A DNA stretch of 16,737 nt from JAZQQB01 sp045628865 (GCA_045628865.1 JAZQQB010000060.1:1-16737), one strand, 5' to 3'; shown: positions 1 to 6,700, counted from the first letter of the stretch. Numbers and translations: made by a program. Notes: generated from the sequence alone by a model not told the origin.

Positions 1-86
1 ACATCATAGATCTCAAGTCCCAAAGGAGTTACGATTGGTTCCAGCATCTTCTCAAGACGGGCCTCATAGTTGTCTCTTTTTGCCAC
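1..86 (-). CDS. rimP: Ribosome maturation factor RimP, N-terminal fragment (runs off window)
   Basis: Only the first 28 codons are visible. They read VAKRDNYEARLEKMLEPIV, then TPLGLEIYD, which matches the start of RimP (MAKR.., E..L..IV..LG.E..D). RimP is a cytoplasmic factor that binds the 30S subunit during its maturation and usually heads a rimP-nusA-infB operon. The start is a GTG at 84-86. A Shine-Dalgarno AAGGA lies nine bases upstream of it, and no better in-frame ATG is present. The gene has its own near-consensus promoter and a long structured leader of roughly 180 nt. In many Firmicutes rimP directly follows polC; here about 6.7 kb separates them. The identity rests on a short stretch, so it is likely rather than certain. 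Confidence 0.8.
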   Translation of the reverse strand, partial: MAKRDNYEARLEKMLEPIVTPLGLEIYD

Positions 87-112
87 GTTCCCACATCCTT
101 TCTTAATTTTAT

Positions 113-254
113 AATGATTCATTCAAGAACGCTTTTCGCTCTTGAGCTCAACCCCCACTACTTACTATGATACCACTGATTGCTTCGCGCTTTGCGCTCT
201 CGCTAGGCTGGTATCATAAAAAAAAGTGGACTGCTTAAGCCCACTTGAATCATT
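113..254 (-). repeat. Structured, MITE-like palindromic element forming the rimP leader
   Basis: Seen directly: the outer ends are complementary. AATGATTC at 113-120 pairs with GAATCATT at 247-254, and CAAG at 124-127 with CTTG at 244-247. Inside are a hairpin of CAAGAGCG with CGTTCTTG (minus-strand reading, plus positions 124-144), a perfect 10-bp palindrome TATGATACCA/TGGTATCATA (166-175 with 209-218) that encloses a GCGC-AAA-GCGC mini-hairpin, and a terminator-like hairpin (218-246). The nested layout suggests either a small non-autonomous palindromic repeat or a structured regulatory leader of rimP. I saw no coding potential and no match to a riboswitch class I know. Confidence 0.45.
218..246 (-). 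terminator. Terminator-like hairpin just downstream of the rimP promoter
   Basis: In minus-strand sense, AAGTGG and CCACTT form a 6-bp stem. The loop contains the self-complementary GCTTAAGC, and a run of eight T follows. It lies about 20 nt after the predicted rimP start site, so it could attenuate rimP transcription. It may also stop readthrough from the formate/nitrite transporter gene, which ends about 120 bp upstream without another clear terminator. Confidence 0.5.
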
Positions 255-271
255 AACCATATTTCTTATAT

Positions 272-300
272 AGTATACAATATTTTTTTTGTTTTTGCAA
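272..300 (-). promoter_or_regulatory. Sigma-A promoter for rimP
   Basis: On the minus strand, TTGCAA (295-300) and TATACT (272-277) are separated by exactly 17 bases, many of them A. The predicted start site is near 265, which leaves a leader of about 180 nt before the GTG of rimP. No other gene in the same direction lies nearer. Confidence 0.7.
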
Positions 301-366
301 GTATTATTCGAAATTTTTTATCAATTAATACTAGTTTCCATTTCACCTTATGTAATCCGGATCAAT

Positions 367-1206
367 CTATTTCTGTTTTTTCAAATGAATAAAGTACAAT
401 GGCAATGCCACAAATACCATACCACCTAAAATATTACCGATGGTAACTGGTAACAAATTGTTTAAGAACATATTAGATACCGTCATACCATCCAACTGTT
501 CCTGTGTAAATCCATAAAGTTCCATCGCTTTTGCAGCATAAACTTCATTCTTTGCACATACAAGACCTGCCGGTATGTAATACATATTCGCAACGCAATG
601 TTCGTATCCACCAACAACGAAAGCTAAGATTGGGAAAAAGATCGCCCAAATTTTACCTGCAATGTCCTTAGCACTTCCTGCCATCAATACAGCAAGACAA
701 ACCAAAATATTACACATGATACCAGAAGCTACACACTGTCCAAAGGAAAGATTTAATTTACCTGATGCAACCTTGATGGTATACGCGCCAAGACCACCTG
801 CTGACATATCATACTGTCCACAATTATAGATCAAAAATACAACGATCAATGCACCGATCAAGTTTGTGATCCAAACCATTACAAGAACCTTGATCAACTG
901 AAGTACTGAAAAACGCTTTGCCACAACACCGTTGATCATCATACAGTCACCAGTGAACAATTCTCCACCGATAAAAACGATGAGCATCAAACCTACCGGG
1001 AAGATAGAACCTGCTGCAAACTTTGCAAGTCCTGCATTCTTAATGGCATGTACAGCCACATTAGAACTTGAACCACCAAATGCAATAAAGGCACCTGCCA
1101 TAATTCCTAAAATAATTAATTTCAAGATTGGAAGCTTTGTCTTATTCACTGCCGCTTCCAGATTTCCATTCACGATTTCTGATGGTGTATTAAAAATATT
1201 CTCCAT
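367..1206 (-). CDS. Formate/nitrite transporter (FocA/NirC family)
   Basis: This is a pentameric membrane channel of the FNT family, which moves formate, nitrite or related small anions across the cytoplasmic membrane. The 279-residue protein is full length, with about six hydrophobic segments. Both family signatures are present: FIGGELFTG around residues 78-86 and GIMCNILVCLA around 162-172. The pore histidine is in GYEHCVANM (His203). The start is the ATG at 1204-1206, preceded by TGGAGG five bases upstream. A longer reading from a TTG at 1218 would translate the ribosome-binding site itself and is rejected. The gene appears monocistronic: it has its own promoter (1256-1284), and the preceding gene ends in a strong terminator. 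Formate export would suit a mixed-acid fermenter, but the substrate cannot be told from sequence. Confidence 0.93.
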   Translation of the reverse strand: MENIFNTPSEIVNGNLEAAVNKTKLPILKLIILGIMAGAFIAFGGSSSNVAVHAIKNAGLAKFAAGSIFPVGLMLIVFIGGELFTGDCMMINGVVAKRFSVLQLIKVLVMVWITNLIGALIVVFLIYNCGQYDMSAGGLGAYTIKVASGKLNLSFGQCVASGIMCNILVCLAVLMAGSAKDIAGKIWAIFFPILAFVVGGYEHCVANMYYIPAGLVCAKNEVYAAKAMELYGFTQEQLDGMTVSNMFLNNLLPVTIGNILGGMVFVALPLYFIHLKKQK

Positions 1207-1255
1207 AAAAACCTCCAAATATTATGTAATTTTATAGCATAACACATACTTTTTT

Positions 1256-1284
1256 ATTTTAAAATGCAGGTAACACAATGTCAA
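1256..1284 (-). promoter_or_regulatory. Sigma-A promoter of the formate/nitrite transporter gene
   Basis: On the minus strand, a perfect TTGACA (1279-1284) and TAAAAT (1256-1261) are separated by 17 bases, about 50 bp upstream of the start codon. No obvious operator is visible. Confidence 0.75.
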
Positions 1285-1322
1285 TAAAGAATACCAAATT
1301 CATCTCTTGTTTTCAAAAAGAT

Positions 1323-1358
1323 ACAAAAAATCTCCTGCTTGTTTCAAACAGGAGATTT
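1323..1358 (-). terminator. Rho-independent terminator after the lipoprotein gene
   Basis: The arms AAATCTCCTG and CAGGAGATTT give a perfect 10-bp stem around a 10-nt loop. In the minus sense it runs into a T tract. It starts about 20 bp after the lipoprotein stop codon and separates that gene from the transporter gene. Confidence 0.85.
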
Positions 1359-1376
1359 CACTTTTCGTATGAATAT

Positions 1377-2141
1377 CTATTGGCTTAACAGATCTGCTAC
1401 TGTATAGGTTTTCTGGAATAAAACATTGCTGTAATCATTAATATCGGCTATAGTCCAGGTCATCTTCAAAGTTCGTGCCGGTCTGCCATCAATCAATGAC
1501 ATCTGAATATATCCTATAGCCATGCTATTAATCATCTGTTGCTGTTCAGCTCCAAACTTAGCAGGACTTACATAAAAGGTTGGGTTTTCCTCATCTTCCT
1601 CCTCTGGAGCACCTTCTACAAATGTATAAATTGCAAACATGCCCCCCAAAAGTCTGGATGCGGCAACTTCCTGTGCTTCAAAATAATCAGCTTCAGGAAT
1701 TGTTAAAACAATGGATCCATCAGCTTGATCTGCTCTTTGAATAGTCGAACCAGTTAATTCAGGAAACAGTTCTTCCAAGGTTTTGTTTTCAAACAAAACA
1801 GCATCCAAAGTCAGCTCAAACTTATCCCCATAATCCTTGATATTGGTACAGTCTGCAGTAAATACCATGGACATAGAACCATTTTCTGAATATTGATATT
1901 TATGTTCCCACGCTCCAGGCGGCAATGGTTCCTCATCCCAAAAGCCACTTGAAGTTTCTCCATCTAACCACGACTCTTCTGACCATGAAGATGTTTCCTG
2001 AACAGCAGAAGTATCTATTTCAAATTGTCCTGATGAAGAAGAAACTGTCTTTTTTACACTTTTTTCTGGAATAAATGCACATCCAGCAATCTGAAGCACT
2101 GCAAGACCCAATGCCAAAACCATGCTTACTCTTTTTTTCAT
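1377..2141 (-). CDS. Putative secreted lipoprotein of unknown function
   Basis: The 254-residue product begins MKKRVSMVLALGLAVLQIAGC. This is a short basic N-terminus, a hydrophobic core and a lipobox IAGC with Cys21, so it should be a lipid-anchored protein on the outer face of the membrane. Residues 33-80 form a Ser/Glu/Trp-rich, low-complexity acidic linker. Residues 85-254 look like a compact beta-rich domain (for example MSMVFTADCTN, FELTLDAVLF, RTLKMTWTIADI), with an acidic loop EEEDEEN near 180-186. I do not recognise the domain. ATG follows AGAGGA with nine bases between. The gene has its own extended -10 promoter and terminator, so it looks monocistronic. Solute binding or an envelope role is possible, but nothing in the neighbourhood decides it. 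Confidence 0.8.
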   Translation of the reverse strand: MKKRVSMVLALGLAVLQIAGCAFIPEKSVKKTVSSSSGQFEIDTSAVQETSSWSEESWLDGETSSGFWDEEPLPPGAWEHKYQYSENGSMSMVFTADCTNIKDYGDKFELTLDAVLFENKTLEELFPELTGSTIQRADQADGSIVLTIPEADYFEAQEVAASRLLGGMFAIYTFVEGAPEEEDEENPTFYVSPAKFGAEQQQMINSMAIGYIQMSLIDGRPARTLKMTWTIADINDYSNVLFQKTYTVADLLSQ

Positions 2142-2172
2142 ATCAACAAATCCTCTTTTCTGTCATACATTG

Positions 2173-2205
2173 ATAGTAAATCTATTCTCTTTTACTATTT
2201 TAGCA
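2173..2205 (-). promoter_or_regulatory. Extended -10 promoter and overlapping inverted repeat upstream of the lipoprotein gene
   Basis: On the minus strand, TGCTAAAAT (2197-2205) is an extended -10 element; no good -35 is seen. An inverted repeat ATAGTAAA/TTTACTAT (2173-2180 with 2191-2198, 10 bases apart) covers the -10 edge and the predicted start site. It could be an operator or a 5' hairpin. The repeat is exact, but its role is an inference. Confidence 0.45.
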
Positions 2206-2267
2206 TATTTATTCTGACAATTCCACCATTTTCATTTAATTCGCTGAAATTAGTTTCTTTTTTTGTC

Positions 2268-2308
2268 AAAAACAGAGCAGAAGCAGGTCGTCTTTTCTTA
2301 CAACCTGC
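2268..2308 (-). terminator. Probable terminator after the phosphofructokinase gene
   Basis: In minus sense, GCAGGTTGT pairs with ACGACCTGC (9 bp including one G-U) around an 8-nt loop. A run of T follows after about ten bases. It lies 11 bp past the stop codon of the phosphofructokinase gene. The T run is not immediately adjacent to the stem, so its strength is uncertain. Confidence 0.6.
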
Positions 2309-2319
2309 CCCCGTCGTGA

Positions 2320-3564
2320 CTATTTCATCTTCTGTTTTGGCTGATACAGATGCCTTGGAATACCATCCACCATAATAGGAGAAACATCTCCCTGAATCAA
2401 TGGTCTGACATAGGTAATGAATTCATCTGTAACATAGGTTCCATCCTTGTTCACCCACTCACGTGGTACAAGCTTTTCATCATTGGCAATCTTATGAACA
2501 TCCTTTACTTCCGTTCCACACTGGTAAGGATCATCGGAATGACGCATCAGAACAACCATCTTTCCTGTATCGCCTTCATCTGCTGCCTTTACAGCTGCAC
2601 CACCAACCTGATATGCTTCCAAAATATCAACACGGCTAGCCAGATGAGATCCTGCTCTTTGCAGTGTGCTTAACTCAATGGCTCTTGTCTTACATCCCAT
2701 TTCGCCTGCAATATAACCTGCTAAAAAGCTTGCCGTTCCACCCATCTGTTTATGTCCGAATGCATCTACATAGTCAGAAGCATTTCCAAGTTCACATACA
2801 TATTTACCATCCTGTGTTTTGATTCCCTCAGATACACAGATTACAACTGAGGATTTTTTCTCCATAATCTTTTTTACTCTATCCCTGAATTTAGCAAGAT
2901 CAAAGGTAATCTCTGGTAAATAGATCATATCTGGCCCATCGCAATCCTCACCTTTAGCAAGAGCTGATGCACCAGTAAGCCATCCAGCGTTTCTACCCAT
3001 AATTTCTACAATGGTAACCAATCCTTTCGGATAGATCAAGCACTGACTGTCTCGAATAATCTCTTTTACAGAAGTACCAATATATTTTGCCGCACTTCCA
3101 TATCCTGGTGTATGATCTGTCAAGGCAAGATCATTATCAATTGTTTTAGGACATCCAATAAATCTAATTGGACTACCAGTCAAAATCGCATAATCAGAAA
3201 GCTTTTTGATAGTATCCATAGAATCATTTCCACCTATATAGATCAAAGCTTCAATATGTAATTTATCTAAAATTTTGAAGATTTTCTCATATACTGACAT
3301 ATCCTTATGAATATCTGGAAGCTTATATCTGCAGGAACCCAAATAAGCAGCTGGTGTTCTTTTCAAAATTTCAACATCCAGATCGCACGTAATATGCTTC
3401 GAAAGATCAATGTACTGTTCCTGCATCAAACCTTCGATTCCATGAAGCATACCATATACCTTCTTTGCCCCACGATCAATGGCTGTACGATACACCCCTG
3501 CCAAGCTTGAGTTAATTGCTGCTGTTGGTCCTCCTGATTGTCCTACGATCACATTTCCTTTCAT
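2320..3564 (-). CDS. pfp: Pyrophosphate-dependent 6-phosphofructokinase
   Basis: The enzyme catalyses phosphorylation of fructose 6-phosphate to fructose 1,6-bisphosphate in the cytoplasm. The motifs point to PPi rather than ATP as donor: GGND (residues 111-114) replaces the GGDG of ATP enzymes, and PKTIDND (139-145) has Lys where ATP enzymes have Gly. These two changes are the accepted markers of PPi-PFK and imply a reversible step. The phosphate-binding start GQSGGPTAAIN (8-18) and MGRNAGW (189-195) are also intact. At 414 residues it fits the clostridial PPi-PFK group. ATG follows AAGGAGG with nine bases between. The chemoreceptor gene ends only 55 bp upstream and I see no promoter in that gap, so the two may be co-transcribed. 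A terminator-like hairpin follows the gene. Donor specificity is inferred from motifs only. Confidence 0.9.
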   Translation of the reverse strand: MKGNVIVGQSGGPTAAINSSLAGVYRTAIDRGAKKVYGMLHGIEGLMQEQYIDLSKHITCDLDVEILKRTPAAYLGSCRYKLPDIHKDMSVYEKIFKILDKLHIEALIYIGGNDSMDTIKKLSDYAILTGSPIRFIGCPKTIDNDLALTDHTPGYGSAAKYIGTSVKEIIRDSQCLIYPKGLVTIVEIMGRNAGWLTGASALAKGEDCDGPDMIYLPEITFDLAKFRDRVKKIMEKKSSVVICVSEGIKTQDGKYVCELGNASDYVDAFGHKQMGGTASFLAGYIAGEMGCKTRAIELSTLQRAGSHLASRVDILEAYQVGGAAVKAADEGDTGKMVVLMRHSDDPYQCGTEVKDVHKIANDEKLVPREWVNKDGTYVTDEFITYVRPLIQGDVSPIMVDGIPRHLYQPKQKMK

Positions 3565-3619
3565 ACTCCTGATCCTCCTTCCTTACAGACTTTACTGCAA
3601 GTTATTTTTTATATAAGCC

Positions 3620-5212
3620 TTACTGAGCTACTTTTTTCTGGTCTGAAAATAGTTCCATAACATTATCAATGATCTTATTGATCTCCTGAAGTCTCTTAAT
3701 TTCATCAAGCAAACGTTTTGTTGTATGAATAACCTCATCTGCAGACGCCTTCATTTCCTGGCTCATGGCTGCATTCTGTTCAGAAGTGGCTGCAAGAGAA
3801 GATACTCTCTCCACAACCTGATTTTTACTATCAATAATAGCACCCGATTCATTTTTAATATGTTCAATATTATCTACGATCTTATCAAAAGAATCAGCAA
3901 CACCATTCATTCTTTCCTTGGTCACATTTAATGCATCTACAACCTTATCGTTTTCCTTGATAAGCTGTTCTGAAGATGCAATTGTATCATTCATTTCTTC
4001 ATTGACTGCAAATACAATTCTAGTAATTTCTTCTAAGCTATCCTTGGTTTTATCACTTAGATCCTTGATGCTATCAGCAACAACTGCAAAGCCTTTACCT
4101 GCTTCTCCGGCTCTTGCAGCTTCAACAGATGCATTAAAGCTTAAGATTGTGATTTGAAAAGCAATGGAATTGATCACATCAATGATCTTGCTGATATTGG
4201 CAACTGCCTCCCCATCCTGTTCTACCTGTTTAGCTATATTGGCAATTCCTCTACTGTTTTCAATAGAAACCTGTTCTAGTGCATTTAGCTGATTTCTTAA
4301 TTCCTCAATCATTCTAATACTATCAGTAGCTACATCTGACGTATTGTCTACCTGCGACATAATGATATCGATGCTTGTACCAAACTCCTGCATACTGCCC
4401 ATAATCTCTTCTGTCTGACTTGCCTGTTCAGTTACTGCAAGAGATACCTGATCAATAGCCATATTGATCTGCCCCATATCATCTCTGGTAGAAACACCAA
4501 GCTCTGTAACACTGTTCTTTTTCTCTTCTGCTATTACTGCCGCTTCATTTAAATTAATGCCAAAAGCCTTTGCTTTTTTCTGAATTCTGAAGGTAATGAT
4601 TGCAATCACAACGCCAGCCATTACAATCGTAAATACAGCTGCAAAAAGAATATCCTTGATGATGATGCCATTGGCTTCTTCTTGGTTTACACCTACAAAC
4701 ACAAGTCCAACCGTCTTTCCTTTGTTTTTGATCGGCGTATAGCAAACTGAATATTTCGTTCCATAGATTTCAACATTATTGGCTGCATATTTCCCATTTG
4801 TTTCAATTGACTTGATAATGGTCTGGTCTGATAATTTAGATCCAACAACTGATTTACCATCTGAATCTGTAATATCCGTCAGAACACGAGTATCGCCCCA
4901 GAATAACGTATGATGAATTTCTTCGTTCTGTTGATGAATTGCCCAAAATGATTCATCTGTTATTTCAACATTTCCTTTGTAAACTTTACCAGTTGATTCA
5001 TCATAGTGATAATCACCATCTGATAAAACATCAAGTTGCGCTGCAATATGTGTACTTGCGGTTTCCGCCATTCCTATATAATCCTCATTGGTTCTACTTG
5101 AAACAAAGGAGCCACATAAAATTGCCATCAATATTCCCACTGCTAAAACAGAAATCAATGTTGCCTGAATAACCCACTTCACAAAACTCAACTGCGTCTT
5201 TTTTGTTCCCAC
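3620..5212 (-). CDS. Methyl-accepting chemotaxis protein with extracellular Cache-like sensor
   Basis: This chemoreceptor senses an extracellular ligand and signals through CheW/CheA to the flagellar motor. It has 530 residues: TM1 (about 12-36), an extracellular domain of about 150 residues resembling a single Cache fold (37-185), TM2 (186-208), and a long cytoplasmic coiled coil with no clear HAMP motif. The hairpin tip (about 346-385) keeps IAFQ, N360, E364, R367 and AARAGEAGKGFAVVAD. It departs from the usual QTNILALNA (QITILSFNA) and from ADEVR (ADSIK). The start is the GTG at 5210-5212, with AAGGAGG eight bases upstream. Reading from further upstream (5272) would translate this ribosome-binding site and put 20 non-membrane residues ahead of it. 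A sigma-D-type promoter precedes the gene, consistent with co-regulation with flagella. The ligand is unknown. Confidence 0.92.
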   Translation of the reverse strand: MGTKKTQLSFVKWVIQATLISVLAVGILMAILCGSFVSSRTNEDYIGMAETASTHIAAQLDVLSDGDYHYDESTGKVYKGNVEITDESFWAIHQQNEEIHHTLFWGDTRVLTDITDSDGKSVVGSKLSDQTIIKSIETNGKYAANNVEIYGTKYSVCYTPIKNKGKTVGLVFVGVNQEEANGIIIKDILFAAVFTIVMAGVVIAIITFRIQKKAKAFGINLNEAAVIAEEKKNSVTELGVSTRDDMGQINMAIDQVSLAVTEQASQTEEIMGSMQEFGTSIDIIMSQVDNTSDVATDSIRMIEELRNQLNALEQVSIENSRGIANIAKQVEQDGEAVANISKIIDVINSIAFQITILSFNASVEAARAGEAGKGFAVVADSIKDLSDKTKDSLEEITRIVFAVNEEMNDTIASSEQLIKENDKVVDALNVTKERMNGVADSFDKIVDNIEHIKNESGAIIDSKNQVVERVSSLAATSEQNAAMSQEMKASADEVIHTTKRLLDEIKRLQEINKIIDNVMELFSDQKKVAQ

Positions 5213-5305
5213 AATCTTTTCCTCCTTGAAAATTGTATATTTACACCCGTAATCCTTACGGAAAAAGTTCAAATTGAAAAATATTTAGAGTTACCATCGC
5301 CTTTT

Positions 5306-5332
5306 ATATCGGATAGATTTGCATATAAGTTA
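5306..5332 (-). promoter_or_regulatory. Sigma-D (SigD/FliA-type) promoter of the chemoreceptor gene
   Basis: On the minus strand, TAAC (5329-5332) and TCCGATAT (5306-5313) are 15 bases apart. The Bacillus sigma-D consensus is TAAA-N15-GCCGATAT, so the -35 matches 3 of 4 bases and the -10 matches 7 of 8. It would give a leader of about 87 nt. I found no equally good sigma-A promoter in the 300 bp between this gene and the tRNA. Confidence 0.65.
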
Positions 5333-5456
5333 ACTGTTTTTTGATAATATTTTTATTTTTTATAAAGCTATCTTTCAAAAAATCCCCGTTTTATGCGGTT
5401 CAAAATATACCAGTAATATGTTTTGTAAACTTTTTTAATTTTTTTTAAAAAAGTGC

Positions 5457-5485
5457 TTGCATTTTTCCAACTTATAGGATAATAT
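5457..5485 (+). promoter_or_regulatory. Probable sigma-A promoter of tRNA-Glu
   Basis: TTGCAT (5457-5462) is followed after 15-17 bases by GATAAT or TAATAT (5478-5485), about 30 bp before the mature tRNA. It is divergent from the chemoreceptor promoter. The exact -10 is ambiguous. Confidence 0.55.
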
Positions 5486-5516
5486 AAACAAGTGCTCACG
5501 AGAGCGTAGCAGAAAT

Positions 5517-5588
5517 GGCTGATTGGTCAAGCGGTTAAGACGCCGCCCTCTCACGGCGGAATCAGGGGTTCGATTCCCCTATCAGCTG
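5517..5588 (+). tRNA. tRNA-Glu (anticodon CTC)
   Basis: The cloverleaf closes fully. The acceptor stem is GGCTGAT with ATCAGCT (first pair G-U), the D stem GTC/GAC, the anticodon stem CCGCC/GGCGG with loop CTCTCAC, a 4-base variable loop, and the T arm AGGGG-TTCGATT-CCCCT. The anticodon CTC reads GAG codons; the body resembles other bacterial tRNA-Glu. The discriminator is G and the 3' CCA is not encoded (CTA follows), so CCA must be added after transcription. It stands alone with its own promoter and terminator, on the strand opposite to all the protein genes. Confidence 0.95.
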
Positions 5589-5632
5589 CTACTGTAATAA
5601 AAGAAATTTTATAACAGCCCAACCCGAAAGGT

Positions 5633-5669
5633 GCTTATTTATCAATGTTGATAAGTAAGTATTTTTTTT
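5633..5669 (+). terminator. Rho-independent terminator after tRNA-Glu
   Basis: GCTTATTTATCAA (5633-5645) pairs with TTGATAAGTAAGT (5648-5660), 13 bp including two G-U pairs. An A and eight T follow. It lies 45 bp beyond the tRNA. Confidence 0.8.
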
Positions 5670-5682
5670 ACTCTTTTTATCA

Positions 5683-5834
5683 ATTCAAGAACGCCTCTAG
5701 CGTTTTTGTAACAGCAAGTAGGAATCTTCTCTGACTACATAAAATGCAGCAGTTTCTTTCCGAACATAAAAACAGGAATCAAGTTCAAAGCATGACTTGA
5801 TTCCTGTTTTTTTATTCTGATGATTCAAGAACGC
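5683..5834. repeat. Two copies of a short dispersed repeat (third copy at 121-132)
   Basis: The 12-mer ATTCAAGAACGC occurs at 5683-5694 and 5823-5834, and again at 121-132 in the rimP leader. The two copies here extend further as ATTCAAGAACGCCTC, then T or C, then AGC, and flank the bidirectional terminator. All three copies are intergenic. By chance a given 12-mer would hardly recur in a window of this size. The stretch from 5670 to 5905 otherwise holds only the terminator at 5768-5811 and no gene. Confidence 0.5.
5768..5811. terminator. Strong bidirectional terminator between tRNA-Glu and the WXG100 genes
   Basis: AACAGGAATCAAGT (5771-5784) pairs perfectly with ACTTGATTCCTGTT (5795-5808). 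Flanking A and T runs extend the stem to about 17 bp and give a U tail in either direction. On the minus strand it would end the WXG100 transcript, about 95 bp past its last stop codon. On the plus strand it backs up the tRNA terminator. Confidence 0.85.
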
Positions 5835-5905
5835 CTCCAGCCTTACAAAGCGGGGGCTCCATCACTGAGATGAAAACATTTCATCCTCACAAATTTAAAT
5901 TCTAA

Positions 5906-6220
5906 CTATATCAATACATCTCCTGATAAAGCTTGTACAGCTCCCTCGTTAATAGATTCTGTCTGTTCATATACCTGAGCCATTTGCTTTAAATCATTTA
6001 CATGTTCCTGGATCATAGCCTTTATTCTATTGATATCATCTTCTAACTGATTAAACTTGTTCAAATATGCGCTAGAAGCCTCGCCCTGCCATTTTGCGTT
6101 CAATCCGCTTACCTGTGACATCATTTCTGAAGTAACATTTGCTATCTGTCCCATTATTAAACTAAAATCATCTGCTGCATTTTCAAGCTGATTTGGTTCT
6201 ACTGTTAAAACTCCATGCAT
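5906..6220 (-). CDS. WXG100-family (Esx/YukE-like) protein
   Basis: This is a small helical-hairpin protein of 104 residues. It has the family turn W44-Q-G46 between two amphipathic helices and a C-terminal Y84xxxE88, which matches the Yxxx[DE] secretion signal of type VII substrates. WXG100 proteins are normally exported as dimers by an FtsK/EssC-type ATPase. No such ATPase, YukD or YukC-like gene is in this window. It follows another WXG100 gene by 97 bp, so the two probably form one operon and perhaps a heterodimer. ATG follows GAAGG with nine bases between. The gap ahead of it holds a small hairpin GTAGT-GGTT-ACTAC just before the ribosome-binding site. The strong terminator at 5768-5811 lies downstream. 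Confidence 0.85.
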   Translation of the reverse strand: MHGVLTVEPNQLENAADDFSLIMGQIANVTSEMMSQVSGLNAKWQGEASSAYLNKFNQLEDDINRIKAMIQEHVNDLKQMAQVYEQTESINEGAVQALSGDVLI

Positions 6221-6317
6221 TTGTTTATACCTTCGTAGTAACCACTACATTCCTTTCTGTTTTTCTCTACAATTAACCTCATCAATCGTTTCTCTATACA
6301 CAATAATATCTGCATCC

Positions 6318-6620
6318 TTAAACAGATGTTCTTGTAGTTGCGGTATCTAAATTCTTAGTTTCTGCATTTTCATACTGTGTTGCAATAGATTCCAATGTTT
6401 GGCAATAGTTATCGATCAATGAAGCAAATGCATTAAAAAAGGCCTTGTCATTATTAAACGCCTGATGGAATGTCTGTTTTGCTTCACCTTCCCAAGATGT
6501 ATTTAATTCTCCTTCTATTATTTCTAAATTCTCAACCAGTGATCTAAAATTCCGATTGTACTCTCTTAATGTACTTGCTGCTGTTTTTAACTCAGCTGGT
6601 GTAACCATAATCTGTGCCAT
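6318..6620 (-). CDS. WXG100-family (Esx/YukE-like) protein
   Basis: The 100-residue protein begins MAQIMVTPAELKTAA. It has W43-E-G45 at the hairpin turn and Y83xxxE87 near the C-terminus, so it carries both family hallmarks. It is probably a type VII (Esx/Yuk) secretion substrate, possibly the partner of the following WXG100 protein. The two are clearly different in sequence and so are not a recent duplication. ATG follows GGAGG with ten bases between. The 150 bp ahead of it, up to the polC stop codon, contain only a weak promoter candidate and no clear polC terminator, so readthrough from polC is possible. Confidence 0.87.
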   Translation of the reverse strand: MAQIMVTPAELKTAASTLREYNRNFRSLVENLEIIEGELNTSWEGEAKQTFHQAFNNDKAFFNAFASLIDNYCQTLESIATQYENAETKNLDTATTRTSV

Positions 6621-6700
6621 ATCATTTTATCCTCCATTTTCTTTCACATGACATGCTGAATTTTTTCAAACAAAATGGTACTATTTTCCCAACAGTGTTA

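Noticed and set aside
113..265. T-box or other known riboswitch upstream of rimP
   Set aside because: No T-box consensus or other riboswitch core was recognised; the structure is a set of simple nested palindromes.
1207..1218. TTG start adding four residues to the formate/nitrite transporter
   Set aside because: The added codons are the Shine-Dalgarno TGGAGG itself; the ATG at 1204-1206 is correctly spaced from it.
5213..5272. Upstream start for the chemoreceptor (20 extra residues)
   Set aside because: It would translate the AAGGAGG site; the GTG at 5210-5212 has ideal spacing and places TM1 at a normal distance.
5376..5400. Terminator-like sequence upstream of the chemoreceptor
   Set aside because: The possible stem is only about three base pairs before a T run, too weak to call.
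5517..5588. tRNA-Glu as an integration site of a genomic island
   Set aside because: No repeat of the tRNA 3' end and no integrase were seen in the window.
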